Below are positions 24,726 through 33,085 of a DNA stretch of 64,000 nt, piece by piece; within the stretch, counting starts at the first letter, position 1, and each line of letters begins with the position of its first letter. A program made the translations under genes and the position numbers. Under the pieces are notes generated by a model. The model searched no databases. It was not told where the DNA came from and saw only the letters and a program-made list of their open reading frames with translations. The stretch is from Flavobacteriaceae bacterium UBA5534 (GTDB taxonomy: Bacteria > Bacteroidota > Bacteroidia > Flavobacteriales > Flavobacteriaceae), in assembly GCA_002426015.1 (NCBI GenBank), contig DINS01000019.1:65892-129891 (forward strand). Reading direction: 5' to 3'.

Positions 24726-24881
24726 TTTATCGATTAATTTTATATATTTGAACTAGAAAGTTCCATTCTAAATGATTGATAATTAGAAAAATTGCCATGA
24801 AGTATAGAAAACGATGTTTTTTTCCTTTAATCGATAGAATGGTTCAAATAACTAATTAAAAGGCTGTTTATCGACTAATTT
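24726..24881. repeat. Direct-repeat-flanked inverted repeat upstream of the large T9SS gene
   Basis: A 15-bp direct repeat, TTTATCGAYTAATTT, occurs at 24726-24740 and 24867-24881 with one mismatch (T/C). Between them lie nested inverted arms: TATTTGAAC (24745-24753) with GTTCAAATA (24842-24850), and CCATTCT (24763-24769) with AGAATGG (24836-24842). An inverted partial copy of the direct repeat (TTAATCGATA) sits at 24827-24836, and a shorter TTATCGA at 24706-24712. It could be a multi-site regulatory region, a structured 5' leader or the relic of a small inverted-repeat insertion. Confidence 0.6.
24743..24750 (+). promoter_or_regulatory. Candidate promoter of the 1402-residue T9SS gene
   Basis: The plus strand reads TATATTTG (TAnnTTTG), with a TTG at 24722-24724 18 bp upstream as a possible -33 element. 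Transcription from here would give a leader of about 200 nt containing the inverted repeats. Confidence 0.5.
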
Positions 24882-24953
24882 GTTGGTAAATTGCTGTTTA
24901 TGTTAGTTTTACAGCGTTAATTAAATAGTCCCAAACTATTAAACCTACTTATT

Positions 24954-27900
24954 ATGAATACAAAACTACTTTGTGGTATATTGTTTACCATATTTTTTGG
25001 CAACTTTGCTTTTTCCCAAAAATCAGATGTAAAAATCACTGTAAAATGGGGTCAAAAATCTTACGAAAATAAAGTCGAAGTTTATAATACCGCGAACGAC
25101 TTATTATTGACAATATGTGATAATAGTCATTGCTATTCATCAACACAAATAGGTGAATCTGATGCGTATGGATCTAAATATAATTTAGGTTGTGTAACAA
25201 ATGGAAATAACTATTATATAAAGATATTTGATAAAGCCAATGATGGTTGGCAAGGCGGAGTAGTAACTGTTAAAGTTGCAGGTGTACAAGTATTAAGCAA
25301 TAATGGGAGTACAGCTAATACATCGGGAACAAAAATATATTTTAATGTCTCTGGTGGTGATGCGTCTTGCAATAATGAATTAGATACCGATCAAGATGGA
25401 GTATCAGATTATTTGGATTATGATGACGATGGTGATGGTATAACAGATGCTACCGAAAATTTGGGAGAGGATAGGTTTGAGTGCACGCTTCCACCGTTAG
25501 AATTTTTTAATGGCTCCTATGATGCTGCTGCTAGTAGTGGGCTAATAGGACAAGTGGGTGCTGTGTATAGATTTGGTAACGCAGTACAGGGTTATGACGT
25601 ATTGATGAAAATTACCGAGTTGACTAACACTACAATTACCAATATTGACAATGATTTAGTTGATAATCCAACCTATTTACAAACAGAGCTTACATTTTCT
25701 GGAACTGGTACTCCAGGGGCTACATTTAAATTTACCATTGTCGATGCAGGAACTACAACACCTTCAACTCAAATCTTTAGAGTCAACGGGATAACTTGGG
25801 ATTGTGACGGAACAGCTGGTCTAAAAGAATCAGTTATTTATTATGACCCTGCAGCATATGGCACAGATACACCTTCTGATTTAGATGTCAGAGATCTTGG
25901 ATCTAATAATATAGAAATGACTTCTGGAGAAACAACAGTAAATGGATTCTCTACTTTACCATGGTTAAGGGCTTATTATCAATTTATCGGTAACTCATTT
26001 ACTATGAGAATGCAAGCTATTAAAACAAGTTCAGGGGCAACTATGCGTCAATTTGGTATGTCATTTACTCAATGCGAGTTTTTAGATTTCAATGCCAATT
26101 CATTGATTATTGTAAAGGGCGAAGATTTTGACAATGATGGTAAATACAACCATTTAGATTTAGATAGTGATAATGATGGAATTCCAGACAATGTTGAAGG
26201 CCAAAAAACTGTTAGTTACATAGCACCTTCAAATATTGTAGATAATAGGACAGGTATTGATGTTGTTTATGGATCAGGTATTCAACCTGTCAATACAGAT
26301 TATGATAAATTTCCAGATATTTTAGATCTGGATAGCGATAATGATGGCCTGTTGGACATTGAGGAAAACGGGATGGCCAATGCTATCGTCACTTTTACAG
26401 ATACGGACAATGATGGACTCGATAACCTTTTTGAAGGATCAAATACAAGCGACCCTTTAGATGCGAATGATGAAATCAACATACCATCCTCCTCCATTTT
26501 ACCAGATTTAGATGGCGATGTTTTTAGTGGAGGCGATGTGGACTACAGAGATTTGTTCAATACCAATCCACCGCCTTCTGCAACTTTAGATTTTGATGGG
26601 GTTGACGATTATTTATCCACAGACATTTTTATTGAAGGGCGTGACCAAGTAAGTATAATGGCTTGGGTAAAATCAAACCCTAGCAATACAGGTTTAACGA
26701 CTATCGCAGGTGAAGATGTGGCCTGCAAAATATACTTGCTCAACGGAAACATACCGTGTTTTTCGATAAAAACTCAAGGCAGTACTGCCAAAATCATAAG
26801 CGCAAGCCCAATAGTTTTTAGTGAATGGCATCATATTGCAGGAACTTATTCCAATGCAACAGGTATTATGAAAATTTATGTTGATGGAAAATTAGAAGGC
26901 ACTCAAAATATTGGAGCTACTGCGTCCAAAATTGAATGTTCAACAAGCAGTAATGGTGCTTTTGAAATTGGCCGTGCATCAAGCAATGTTGCCAATAAAG
27001 AATATTTTAAAGGAGAAATAGATGAAGTTAGAGTGTTTGACAAAGCCCTAACCGATGACCAAATACAACGTATGGTGTATCAGGAAATTAAAAACATATC
27101 TGGTAATGTCGGTGGTATGATAATACCAAAAGCAGTTGTGGACATTTCTACTGGCACTACCATTCCTTGGGCCAACTTAATTGGTTATTATCCAATGACA
27201 GATATTAAAAACAATACCACATCAGATTTTTCAGGAAATAATAGAACGTTAAAACTGGTCAACATTACAACAACTCAAGCACAAACAGCTCCAATGCCTT
27301 TTAGGACTGGAGCCAACGGAAGTTGGACCAGCCCTGCAACATGGTTACATGGTTCAGTCTGGGATATTAAAACGATCAGTAAAAATAAGGATTGGAGTAT
27401 TGTTAAGATTGAACATAACGTTACTACCACTAATTCGCATAAAAATCTTGGATTGATTATAGACAGTAATAAGAGCTTTACAGTTAACGGCGATAACCAA
27501 ATCAACAATACTTGGTATCTTGAACTAAATGGATCTTTAGACTTAATGAATGATTCTCAATTATTGCAAGGATTGAATAGTGACTTGGTAACTTCAGCCA
27601 ATGGTAAGATTTTAAGACGCCAAGAAGGAACAACCAATGTGTATTGGTATAACTATTGGGCATCACCAGTTGGATTGCAAGGCGCAACTTCATTAACAAA
27701 CAATAATGCAGCGACAAACAATCCTAACAATAGCACGTTTAGATTAAACTTATTGAAAGAAGGGAATAGCAGCAACGTACAGTTTACATCGGCCTACAAT
27801 GAAGTCGGTAAAATCAGTACACGATGGTTATATACTTACAAGAACGGATTAAATTATTACGATTGGGCGCCTTTGGCTCCAACAACAACGATTACTCCAG

Positions 27901-29162
27901 GTGTAGGTTATTCACAAAAAGGGACTGGTAATGCAGGTAGTCAACAACAATACATATTTGAAGGTAAACCAAATAACGGAACTATTTTGGTTCCTGTTTC
28001 AGATGTTGGAGGAGCTGGCTCGGTACCGACAGTTTCAAAAACAGATTATTTATTAGGAAACCCATATCCTTCAGCATTGGATATCCATAAGTTTATTGAT
28101 GACAACGTTGGTATCATAGATGGTACATTACAGTTATGGCAACAATGGAGTGGAAGCTCACACTATCTGGATGAATATGATGGAGGCTATGCACAGGTCA
28201 ATAAATTGGGATCAGTAAGAGCATATCAGTTTGTTGGAATGGATGGTGCCACTAATGGAAATCAGGATGGTACTTTAACACCTTCAAGATATTTGCCAGT
28301 TGGACAGGCTTTTATGACCGAAATCATTGGAAGCGGTAATGTGGTATTCAAAAACAGTCAACGTGTTTTTATTAAAGAGGCTGATGCCAATGGCACTTAT
28401 AATAATGGCTCTGTGTTTTTCAGAAGTGCAGACCAAGAAGATTCAGGTAGTGAAGACGAAGAGGAAGTCAGTGTTATGAGTAAAATTCGCTTGGAGTTCA
28501 ATTCAGTTGATGGTCCTGAAACGACGAGGGAATTATTATTAGGATTTAGTGAAGCTACAACAGATGGCTTTGACTATGGATACGATGCAAAAAACACTGA
28601 CGATAATGCTAATGACCTAAATTTGATTCTTGATGATCAAAATATGGTTATGCAAGCATATTCACCTATAACCAATGACAAAACAGTACCATTAAACTTT
28701 AAAGCATCAGGAAACTTTAGCTATGAAATAAAAATGACTGAAGTAGAGGCAATCGAAGAAGATCAGTCCATTTATTTAAAAGATAATTTGTCAAATATCT
28801 ATTTCAATTTAAGAAATGAGCAACCTTATAGTTTTACATCGATTGCTGGCGAATTTAACGATCGATTTGAAGTAGTGTTCCAAAGTGAAGAAGAAGCTTT
28901 GGGTGTTGATGATTCAGACTATGCTTATAATTTGATTTACTTTAATAATAAGACTGATAAGTTGTTCATTAAAGGGTTGAATAATGATGTTGATAAACTA
29001 ATGCTTATCAATATGCTTGGGCAAACGGTTGCAGAGTATAAATCATTAAACCCACAAAACTTGGACAATGGATTGAACATAACAAATGTCGCAACAGGTA
29101 CTTATGTGGTGTACTTTACAACTGGGACTACCACAAAATCAAAGAAAATAATTATCGATTAA
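24954..29162 (+). CDS. Large T9SS-exported surface protein with TSP3 repeats and LamG domain
   Basis: A 1402-residue secreted protein with a signal peptide (to about FSQ22). Domains in order: a beta-sandwich-like N-terminus; calcium-binding thrombospondin type 3-like D-rich repeats at about 142-167, 391-417, 448-472 and 482-507 (DTDQDGVSDYLDYDDDGDG, LDLDSDNDGIPD); and a concanavalin/LamG-like domain at about 542-710 (LDFDGVDDYL, EWHHIAGTY, GEIDEVRVFDKAL). Next comes the module shared with the protein at 947-2851 (WASPV, ITPGVGY, GNPYPSAL, GNVVFKNSQR, GEFNDRFE). A type A sorting domain ends it at about 1325-1402. An adhesin or matrix-binding role is plausible but inferred. It is monocistronic, ending at the terminator at 29202-29235. 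Confidence 0.88.
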   Translation: MNTKLLCGILFTIFFGNFAFSQKSDVKITVKWGQKSYENKVEVYNTANDLLLTICDNSHCYSSTQIGESDAYGSKYNLGCVTNGNNYYIKIFDKANDGWQGGVVTVKVAGVQVLSNNGSTANTSGTKIYFNVSGGDASCNNELDTDQDGVSDYLDYDDDGDGITDATENLGEDRFECTLPPLEFFNGSYDAAASSGLIGQVGAVYRFGNAVQGYDVLMKITELTNTTITNIDNDLVDNPTYLQTELTFSGTGTPGATFKFTIVDAGTTTPSTQIFRVNGITWDCDGTAGLKESVIYYDPAAYGTDTPSDLDVRDLGSNNIEMTSGETTVNGFSTLPWLRAYYQFIGNSFTMRMQAIKTSSGATMRQFGMSFTQCEFLDFNANSLIIVKGEDFDNDGKYNHLDLDSDNDGIPDNVEGQKTVSYIAPSNIVDNRTGIDVVYGSGIQPVNTDYDKFPDILDLDSDNDGLLDIEENGMANAIVTFTDTDNDGLDNLFEGSNTSDPLDANDEINIPSSSILPDLDGDVFSGGDVDYRDLFNTNPPPSATLDFDGVDDYLSTDIFIEGRDQVSIMAWVKSNPSNTGLTTIAGEDVACKIYLLNGNIPCFSIKTQGSTAKIISASPIVFSEWHHIAGTYSNATGIMKIYVDGKLEGTQNIGATASKIECSTSSNGAFEIGRASSNVANKEYFKGEIDEVRVFDKALTDDQIQRMVYQEIKNISGNVGGMIIPKAVVDISTGTTIPWANLIGYYPMTDIKNNTTSDFSGNNRTLKLVNITTTQAQTAPMPFRTGANGSWTSPATWLHGSVWDIKTISKNKDWSIVKIEHNVTTTNSHKNLGLIIDSNKSFTVNGDNQINNTWYLELNGSLDLMNDSQLLQGLNSDLVTSANGKILRRQEGTTNVYWYNYWASPVGLQGATSLTNNNAATNNPNNSTFRLNLLKEGNSSNVQFTSAYNEVGKISTRWLYTYKNGLNYYDWAPLAPTTTITPGVGYSQKGTGNAGSQQQYIFEGKPNNGTILVPVSDVGGAGSVPTVSKTDYLLGNPYPSALDIHKFIDDNVGIIDGTLQLWQQWSGSSHYLDEYDGGYAQVNKLGSVRAYQFVGMDGATNGNQDGTLTPSRYLPVGQAFMTEIIGSGNVVFKNSQRVFIKEADANGTYNNGSVFFRSADQEDSGSEDEEEVSVMSKIRLEFNSVDGPETTRELLLGFSEATTDGFDYGYDAKNTDDNANDLNLILDDQNMVMQAYSPITNDKTVPLNFKASGNFSYEIKMTEVEAIEEDQSIYLKDNLSNIYFNLRNEQPYSFTSIAGEFNDRFEVVFQSEEEALGVDDSDYAYNLIYFNNKTDKLFIKGLNNDVDKLMLINMLGQTVAEYKSLNPQNLDNGLNITNVATGTYVVYFTTGTTTKSKKIIID

Positions 29163-29201
29163 TGATAATGAGCCATCCTTTTTTAAGGATTTATATAAAA
29201 C

Positions 29202-29235
29202 AAAAAAGCCTTTCCAAATTTGGAAAGGCTTTTTT
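29202..29235. terminator. Perfect bidirectional terminator
   Basis: A 34-bp uninterrupted palindrome with 17-bp arms around 29218/29219, core GCCTTTCC/GGAAAGGC, flanked by six A on the left and six T on the right. It serves both the T9SS gene and the convergent RNase G/E gene. Confidence 0.9.
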
Positions 29236-29239
29236 AATA

Positions 29240-30781
29240 TTAATTGATTTTGTCACCATTTTTATCATAAAAATGGTATTCAAGATAAGTGTAAGCATCT
29301 CTGGGCTGTATCTTAACCCATTTTTTGTGTTCTAAAAACCATTTAGAACGTATTGATGGAAAACCTTTTGTTAAGAAGGCTGCTATAAAAGGATGTGTGT
29401 TTAAAGTCACCTTTTTGTAGTCTTTTTTGAAAATCCGTTCCATGTCTTGAGTTATACGCTGAACCACCTTAATTGGCGCTTCAATGTCTTCCCCAATACC
29501 ATTTGGATTTTCTTCTTTTGTTTCAATATTCCTTTCTGGGCGCACTCGTTGTCTGGTTATTTGGACCAAACCGAATTTGCTCGGAGGTAATATCTTATGT
29601 TTTGCTTTATCATCTTTCATTTCGTCACGAAGATGATTGTAAAGTTTCTTTCGGTTCTCTGCATTGGACATATCAATAAAATCGATAACGATGATGCCTC
29701 CCATATCGCGCAAACGCAACTGTCGAGCAATTTCTGATGCCGAAATTAGATTGACTTCTAAAGCAGTATCCTCCTGATTTTTTTCTTTGTTGGATCGGTT
29801 TCCACTGTTTACATCGATGACATGGAGCGCTTCGGTGTGTTCTATCACAATATAAGCACCTTTTGCCATAGATACTGTACGTCCAAAAGAGGTTTTTATT
29901 TGCCTCTCGATGCCATATTTTTCAAAAATCGGCACGCCATTTTGATGTAATTTTACAATAGATTCCTTTTTTGGTGCAATTTGATGCACATAATCTTTTA
30001 CTTGAGAATAAAGTTCTTCATCATCAACAACAATACTGGAAAATGAATCATTAAATATGTCTCTCAAAATTGAAGAGGCTTTATTCATTTCTCCCAATAC
30101 TTTGCTTGGATGATGTGCTTTATTTAATTTTTTACACATTGCTGTCCATCTATTCAGCAAATTTTGTAAATCACTATCCAGCTCGGCAACTTTTTTGCCT
30201 TCAGCTACGGTACGTACAATGACACCGAACCCTTTTGGAGTGATGCTCTTGACCAGTCGTTTTAATCGGTCTTTTTCTTCTTTAGATTCTATTTTTTGAG
30301 AAATAGAAATACGATCAGAAAAAGGAACTAAAACTATATAGCGACCAGCAATGGACAACTCGCTACTGATGCGAGGCCCTTTGGTCGATATTGGTTCCTT
30401 TACGATTTGTACCAAGATAGATTGGTTTGATTTTAAAGCGTCAGCTATGCTGCCGTTTTTATCAATATCTTTCTCAAATTGAAAATTTTTGAGTAGATAA
30501 TCGGTTGGTTTACCTGTGCTTACACGTTTTACGAATTTTAAAAGGGAAGGTAATTGAGGTCCTAAATCATGATAATGCAAAAATGCATCTTTTTCATAAC
30601 CGACATTAACAAATGCGGCATTTAGCCCTGGAACCGCTTTGCGTATTTTGGCGATAAACACATCACCAACCGCAAAGTTGTTATCCTCTTCCTCTTTGTG
30701 CAATTCAATAAGTTTTCCATCTTTTAATAAGGCAAAATCAACAATATCAGAACTAGATCGAATAATCAATTCTTTATCCAT
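29240..30781 (-). CDS. rng: Ribonuclease G/E family endoribonuclease
   Basis: A 513-residue RNase G-type protein, a cytoplasmic single-strand-specific endonuclease acting in rRNA maturation and mRNA turnover. The N-terminal S1-like domain (AVGDVFIAKIRKAVPGLNAAFVNVG, KDAFLHYHDL) is followed by the DNase I-like catalytic subdomain. Two metal-binding aspartates lie in VIDVNSG and GGIIVIDFIDM. The long unstructured C-terminal scaffold of E. coli RNase E is missing, so it resembles RNase G in size. Downstream of its stop lies the perfect terminator at 29202-29235. Upstream are a 29-codon basic gene and HU on the same strand. Confidence 0.93.
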   Translation of the reverse strand: MDKELIIRSSSDIVDFALLKDGKLIELHKEEEDNNFAVGDVFIAKIRKAVPGLNAAFVNVGYEKDAFLHYHDLGPQLPSLLKFVKRVSTGKPTDYLLKNFQFEKDIDKNGSIADALKSNQSILVQIVKEPISTKGPRISSELSIAGRYIVLVPFSDRISISQKIESKEEKDRLKRLVKSITPKGFGVIVRTVAEGKKVAELDSDLQNLLNRWTAMCKKLNKAHHPSKVLGEMNKASSILRDIFNDSFSSIVVDDEELYSQVKDYVHQIAPKKESIVKLHQNGVPIFEKYGIERQIKTSFGRTVSMAKGAYIVIEHTEALHVIDVNSGNRSNKEKNQEDTALEVNLISASEIARQLRLRDMGGIIVIDFIDMSNAENRKKLYNHLRDEMKDDKAKHKILPPSKFGLVQITRQRVRPERNIETKEENPNGIGEDIEAPIKVVQRITQDMERIFKKDYKKVTLNTHPFIAAFLTKGFPSIRSKWFLEHKKWVKIQPRDAYTYLEYHFYDKNGDKIN

Positions 30782-30931
30782 AATGTTAATTTATTCCACC
30801 ACACTTTTTTGCGCGACAGATGGTTAATACTTTTTTTGACACAGGATTTTAATAAATCCGGTAAATTCAATACCTGTTAAGGTAATTTCACAGTACTTGA
30901 ATTTTATATCAAAGAACGTTTGTTTAAAACC

Positions 30932-30959
30932 GAAAAAGTAGTTAAAAAACTACTTTTTC
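30932..30959 (-). terminator. Terminator candidate after the 29-residue basic protein gene
   Basis: A perfect 12-bp stem pairs GAAAAAGTAGTT (30932-30943) with AACTACTTTTTC (30948-30959) around AAAA, four bases after the stop codon at 30964. The U-run is partly inside the stem, so termination strength is uncertain. Confidence 0.6.
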
Positions 30960-30963
30960 AAAT

Positions 30964-31053
30964 TTATTTCTTTTTGTGACGATTAGCGCGTCTACGTTTT
31001 TTACGCTTATGCGTCGCTACCTTGTGTCTTTTTCTTTTTTTACCACTTGGCAT
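30964..31053 (-). CDS. 29-residue highly basic protein, probably ribosomal
   Basis: The frame from ATG (31051-31053) to TAA (30964-30966) gives a 29-residue peptide that opens MPSGKKRKRHKVATHKRKK. More than half of its residues are Lys, Arg or His, and it is easily missed by size cut-offs. It lies 37 bp after the HU gene, followed by a hairpin. I recall that a very small basic ribosomal protein (named bL38) was found in a Flavobacterium ribosome structure, and that a peptide of this type is kept next to HU in flavobacteria. The size and composition fit a ribosomal extension-like protein, but I cannot align it here, so the name stays tentative. Confidence 0.65.
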   Translation of the reverse strand: MPSGKKRKRHKVATHKRKKRRRANRHKKK

Positions 31054-31090
31054 AAATCAAAGTTTTTTAATTAATATTTGTTTTTTGGCT

Positions 31091-31381
31091 TTATTCTACT
31101 TCAACACTTGATTTTACGCCTTCTACAAACACTTTTGCAGGTTTAAATGCAGGAATGTTATGCGCTGGAATTTTGATAGTTGTGTTTTTTGAGATATTTC
31201 TTCCAGTTTTTTCAGCTCTAGTTTTAACTATAAAGCTTCCAAAACCTCTTAAATACACATTATCACCACCTTCTAATGAAGTTTTCACTTCTTCCATGAA
31301 TGTTTCAACTGTTGCTTGAACATCACCTTTTTCAATTCCTAATTTGTCAGAAATTTTCGCTACTATATCAGCTTTTGTCAT
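31091..31381 (-). CDS. HU-family DNA-binding protein
   Basis: A 96-residue histone-like HU/IHF-family protein that bends and compacts DNA. TKADIVAKISDKLG at the N-terminus, LRGFGSFIVKTRAEKTGRNI and the intercalating-proline arm region IPAHNIPAFKPAK are all typical. The length is normal for an HU homodimer. A -7 box TATATTTG with an upstream TTTG lies at 31422-31454, and the gene is followed by the small basic protein in what looks like one transcript. Confidence 0.95.
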   Translation of the reverse strand: MTKADIVAKISDKLGIEKGDVQATVETFMEEVKTSLEGGDNVYLRGFGSFIVKTRAEKTGRNISKNTTIKIPAHNIPAFKPAKVFVEGVKSSVEVE

Positions 31382-31421
31382 TGTTATTAATTTTAGGGTT
31401 ATCTATTAATTATAAGGGATG

Positions 31422-31454
31422 CAAATATAGGGATTTTAATTTCAATATTTCAAA
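31422..31454 (-). promoter_or_regulatory. Promoter of the HU gene
   Basis: The minus strand has TATATTTG at 31422-31429 (-7 box) and TTTG at 31451-31454 (-33 element), 21 bp apart. This is the best two-element match to the Bacteroidota promoter in the window. The -7 box is 40 bp from the start codon. Confidence 0.65.
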
Positions 31455-31487
31455 CCTAATTAATTAAAATTTAACCTCATAAAGAAT

Positions 31488-31495
31488 TATTTTTG
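31488..31495 (+). promoter_or_regulatory. -7 promoter box for mutY
   Basis: The plus strand reads TATTTTTG (TAnnTTTG), 19 bp upstream of the mutY ATG at 31515. It is divergent from the HU promoter. Confidence 0.55.
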
Positions 31496-31514
31496 TGCAG
31501 AATTAAATTTTATA

Positions 31515-32561
31515 ATGAATTTCAGTCAAACTTTAACTAATTGGTACTCAATACACAAAAGAAGCCTTCCATGGCGAAATACTAAAGAACCGTACCATAT
31601 TTGGCTCTCTGAAATAATTTTACAACAAACACAAATTATCCAAGGATTACCTTATTATGAAGCTTTTGTAAGCAAATTCCCTTCAGTTTTTGACTTGGCA
31701 ACTGCAGACGAGAGTGAAGTTTTAAAACTTTGGCAAGGGCTGGGTTACTACTCTCGTGCGCGAAACTTGCACGCAACCGCTCAATATATTGTCAACGAGT
31801 TGAATGGTGAATTTCCTGATAACTACAATGACTTATTAAAGTTAAAAGGTATTGGTGATTATACTGCAAGTGCCATTGCGTCTATATGTTTTGGTGAGCC
31901 AAACGCAGTTGTCGATGGCAATGTGTATCGTGTTTTAGCTCGTTATTTTGGGATTGATACACCCATTAATTCAACCAAGGGCATTAAAGAATTTAAATTA
32001 ATGGCAACTTCATTAATTGACAAAAATAATCCTGCAGAGCATAACCAAGCCATTATGGAGTTTGGAGCGCGTCAATGCAAACCTCAAAATCCGGATTGTA
32101 GTGTCTGTCCTCTTAACACTAGTTGCATGGCTTTAAAAGAAGGAAAAATTGGTGTGTTGCCTGTGAAATTGAAAAAGACTAAAGTGGCCAAAAAGCACTT
32201 CAACTTTTTGGTATGTATTTCTTCCGATAAAAAAATATTATTTCAAAAGCGAACCAAAAAAGGGATTTGGCAAAATCTTTACCAATTTCCACTCATTGAA
32301 ACGAAAGCTGAATTGACAATTGAAGGTTTTAAAACACATCCATTGGTAATCGAGCACCTAAAGCAGGCCTCATTTGAATTTAGCTTATATAATGATTTGC
32401 CCATAGTTCATAAATTATCGCATCAGCATTTATATACTAAATTTTGGATTGTTGAGATTGATAAGCTGTCTAAACAGGCTATTGATATATCAGAATTGAC
32501 CACATTCCCAACCTCAATATTGATTAGTAATTTTATTGACGAATTTAACTTTCCTGTTTAA
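31515..32561 (+). CDS. mutY: A/G-specific adenine DNA glycosylase
   Basis: A 348-residue MutY that removes adenine mispaired with 8-oxoguanine. Catalytic Glu33 lies in LSEIILQQTQ. The helix-hairpin-helix is LKLKGIGDYTASAIAS, followed by the conserved aspartate in VVDGNVYRVLAR. The [4Fe-4S] cluster ligands follow the C-x6-C-x2-C-x5-C pattern in CKPQNPDCSVCPLNTSC. The C-terminal MutT-like 8-oxoG recognition domain (from about 225) contains KKILFQKRTKKGIWQNLYQFPL. It heads the mutY-ssb-gldE-gldD row. Confidence 0.96.
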   Translation: MNFSQTLTNWYSIHKRSLPWRNTKEPYHIWLSEIILQQTQIIQGLPYYEAFVSKFPSVFDLATADESEVLKLWQGLGYYSRARNLHATAQYIVNELNGEFPDNYNDLLKLKGIGDYTASAIASICFGEPNAVVDGNVYRVLARYFGIDTPINSTKGIKEFKLMATSLIDKNNPAEHNQAIMEFGARQCKPQNPDCSVCPLNTSCMALKEGKIGVLPVKLKKTKVAKKHFNFLVCISSDKKILFQKRTKKGIWQNLYQFPLIETKAELTIEGFKTHPLVIEHLKQASFEFSLYNDLPIVHKLSHQHLYTKFWIVEIDKLSKQAIDISELTTFPTSILISNFIDEFNFPV

Positions 32562-32607
32562 AGACTCACTATTTTTTATTACTTTTAAATAAGTCAATGC
32601 AAAAGGT

Positions 32608-32615
32608 TAAATTTG
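32608..32615 (+). promoter_or_regulatory. -7 promoter box for ssb
   Basis: The plus strand reads TAAATTTG (TAnnTTTG), 19 bp upstream of the ssb ATG at 32635. This suggests ssb-gldE-gldD can be expressed separately from mutY. Confidence 0.55.
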
Positions 32616-32634
32616 CATCTTAAATAAACAAGCT

Positions 32635-33060
32635 ATGTCTGGAACTTTAAATAAAGTAATGCTTATTGGGCATTTGGGTGATGAAGTGAAACTGCATTAT
32701 TTTGATGGTGGCAACTGTGTTGGTCGTTTCCCACTTGCTACCAATGAAACCTATACCAACAAGCAAACCAATGAGCGTATTACCAATACCGAATGGCACA
32801 ATATTGTTGTGCGAAACAAAGGCGCCGAAATTTGTGAAAAATATTTGAGCAAAGGCGATATGATTTATGTTGAAGGACGGATCAAAACCAGAAAATGGAC
32901 AGATGAAAAAGGGATGGATCGTTATTCAACTGAAATACAATGTTCGGATTTTACTTTTTTAAGCACTAAAAAAGAAAAACAAGGACAACAACATGATGAT
33001 ACTTCATCACATCAAAACCATGAAGATTCTTTGCCTGAAAAGGATGATCTTCCGTTTTAA
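32635..33060 (+). CDS. ssb: Single-stranded DNA-binding protein
   Basis: A 141-residue SSB with an N-terminal OB fold (LNKVMLIGHLGDEVKLHY, TEWHNIVVRNKGAEICEKYLSKGDMIYVEGRIKTRKW). A short polar linker follows, then the acidic tip DDLPF that recruits repair and replication proteins. It coats ssDNA during replication and repair. Its neighbour mutY fits a DNA-repair context, and gldE follows 25 bp downstream. Confidence 0.96.
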   Translation: MSGTLNKVMLIGHLGDEVKLHYFDGGNCVGRFPLATNETYTNKQTNERITNTEWHNIVVRNKGAEICEKYLSKGDMIYVEGRIKTRKWTDEKGMDRYSTEIQCSDFTFLSTKKEKQGQQHDDTSSHQNHEDSLPEKDDLPF

Positions 33061-33085
33061 TTAAGTTTAACTAACATTCTATCTA

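Noticed and set aside
24797..24859. A 20-codon upstream reading frame in the leader of the large T9SS gene
   Set aside because: It has an ATG and a stop but no other support, and it lies within inverted repeats; such frames are common by chance.
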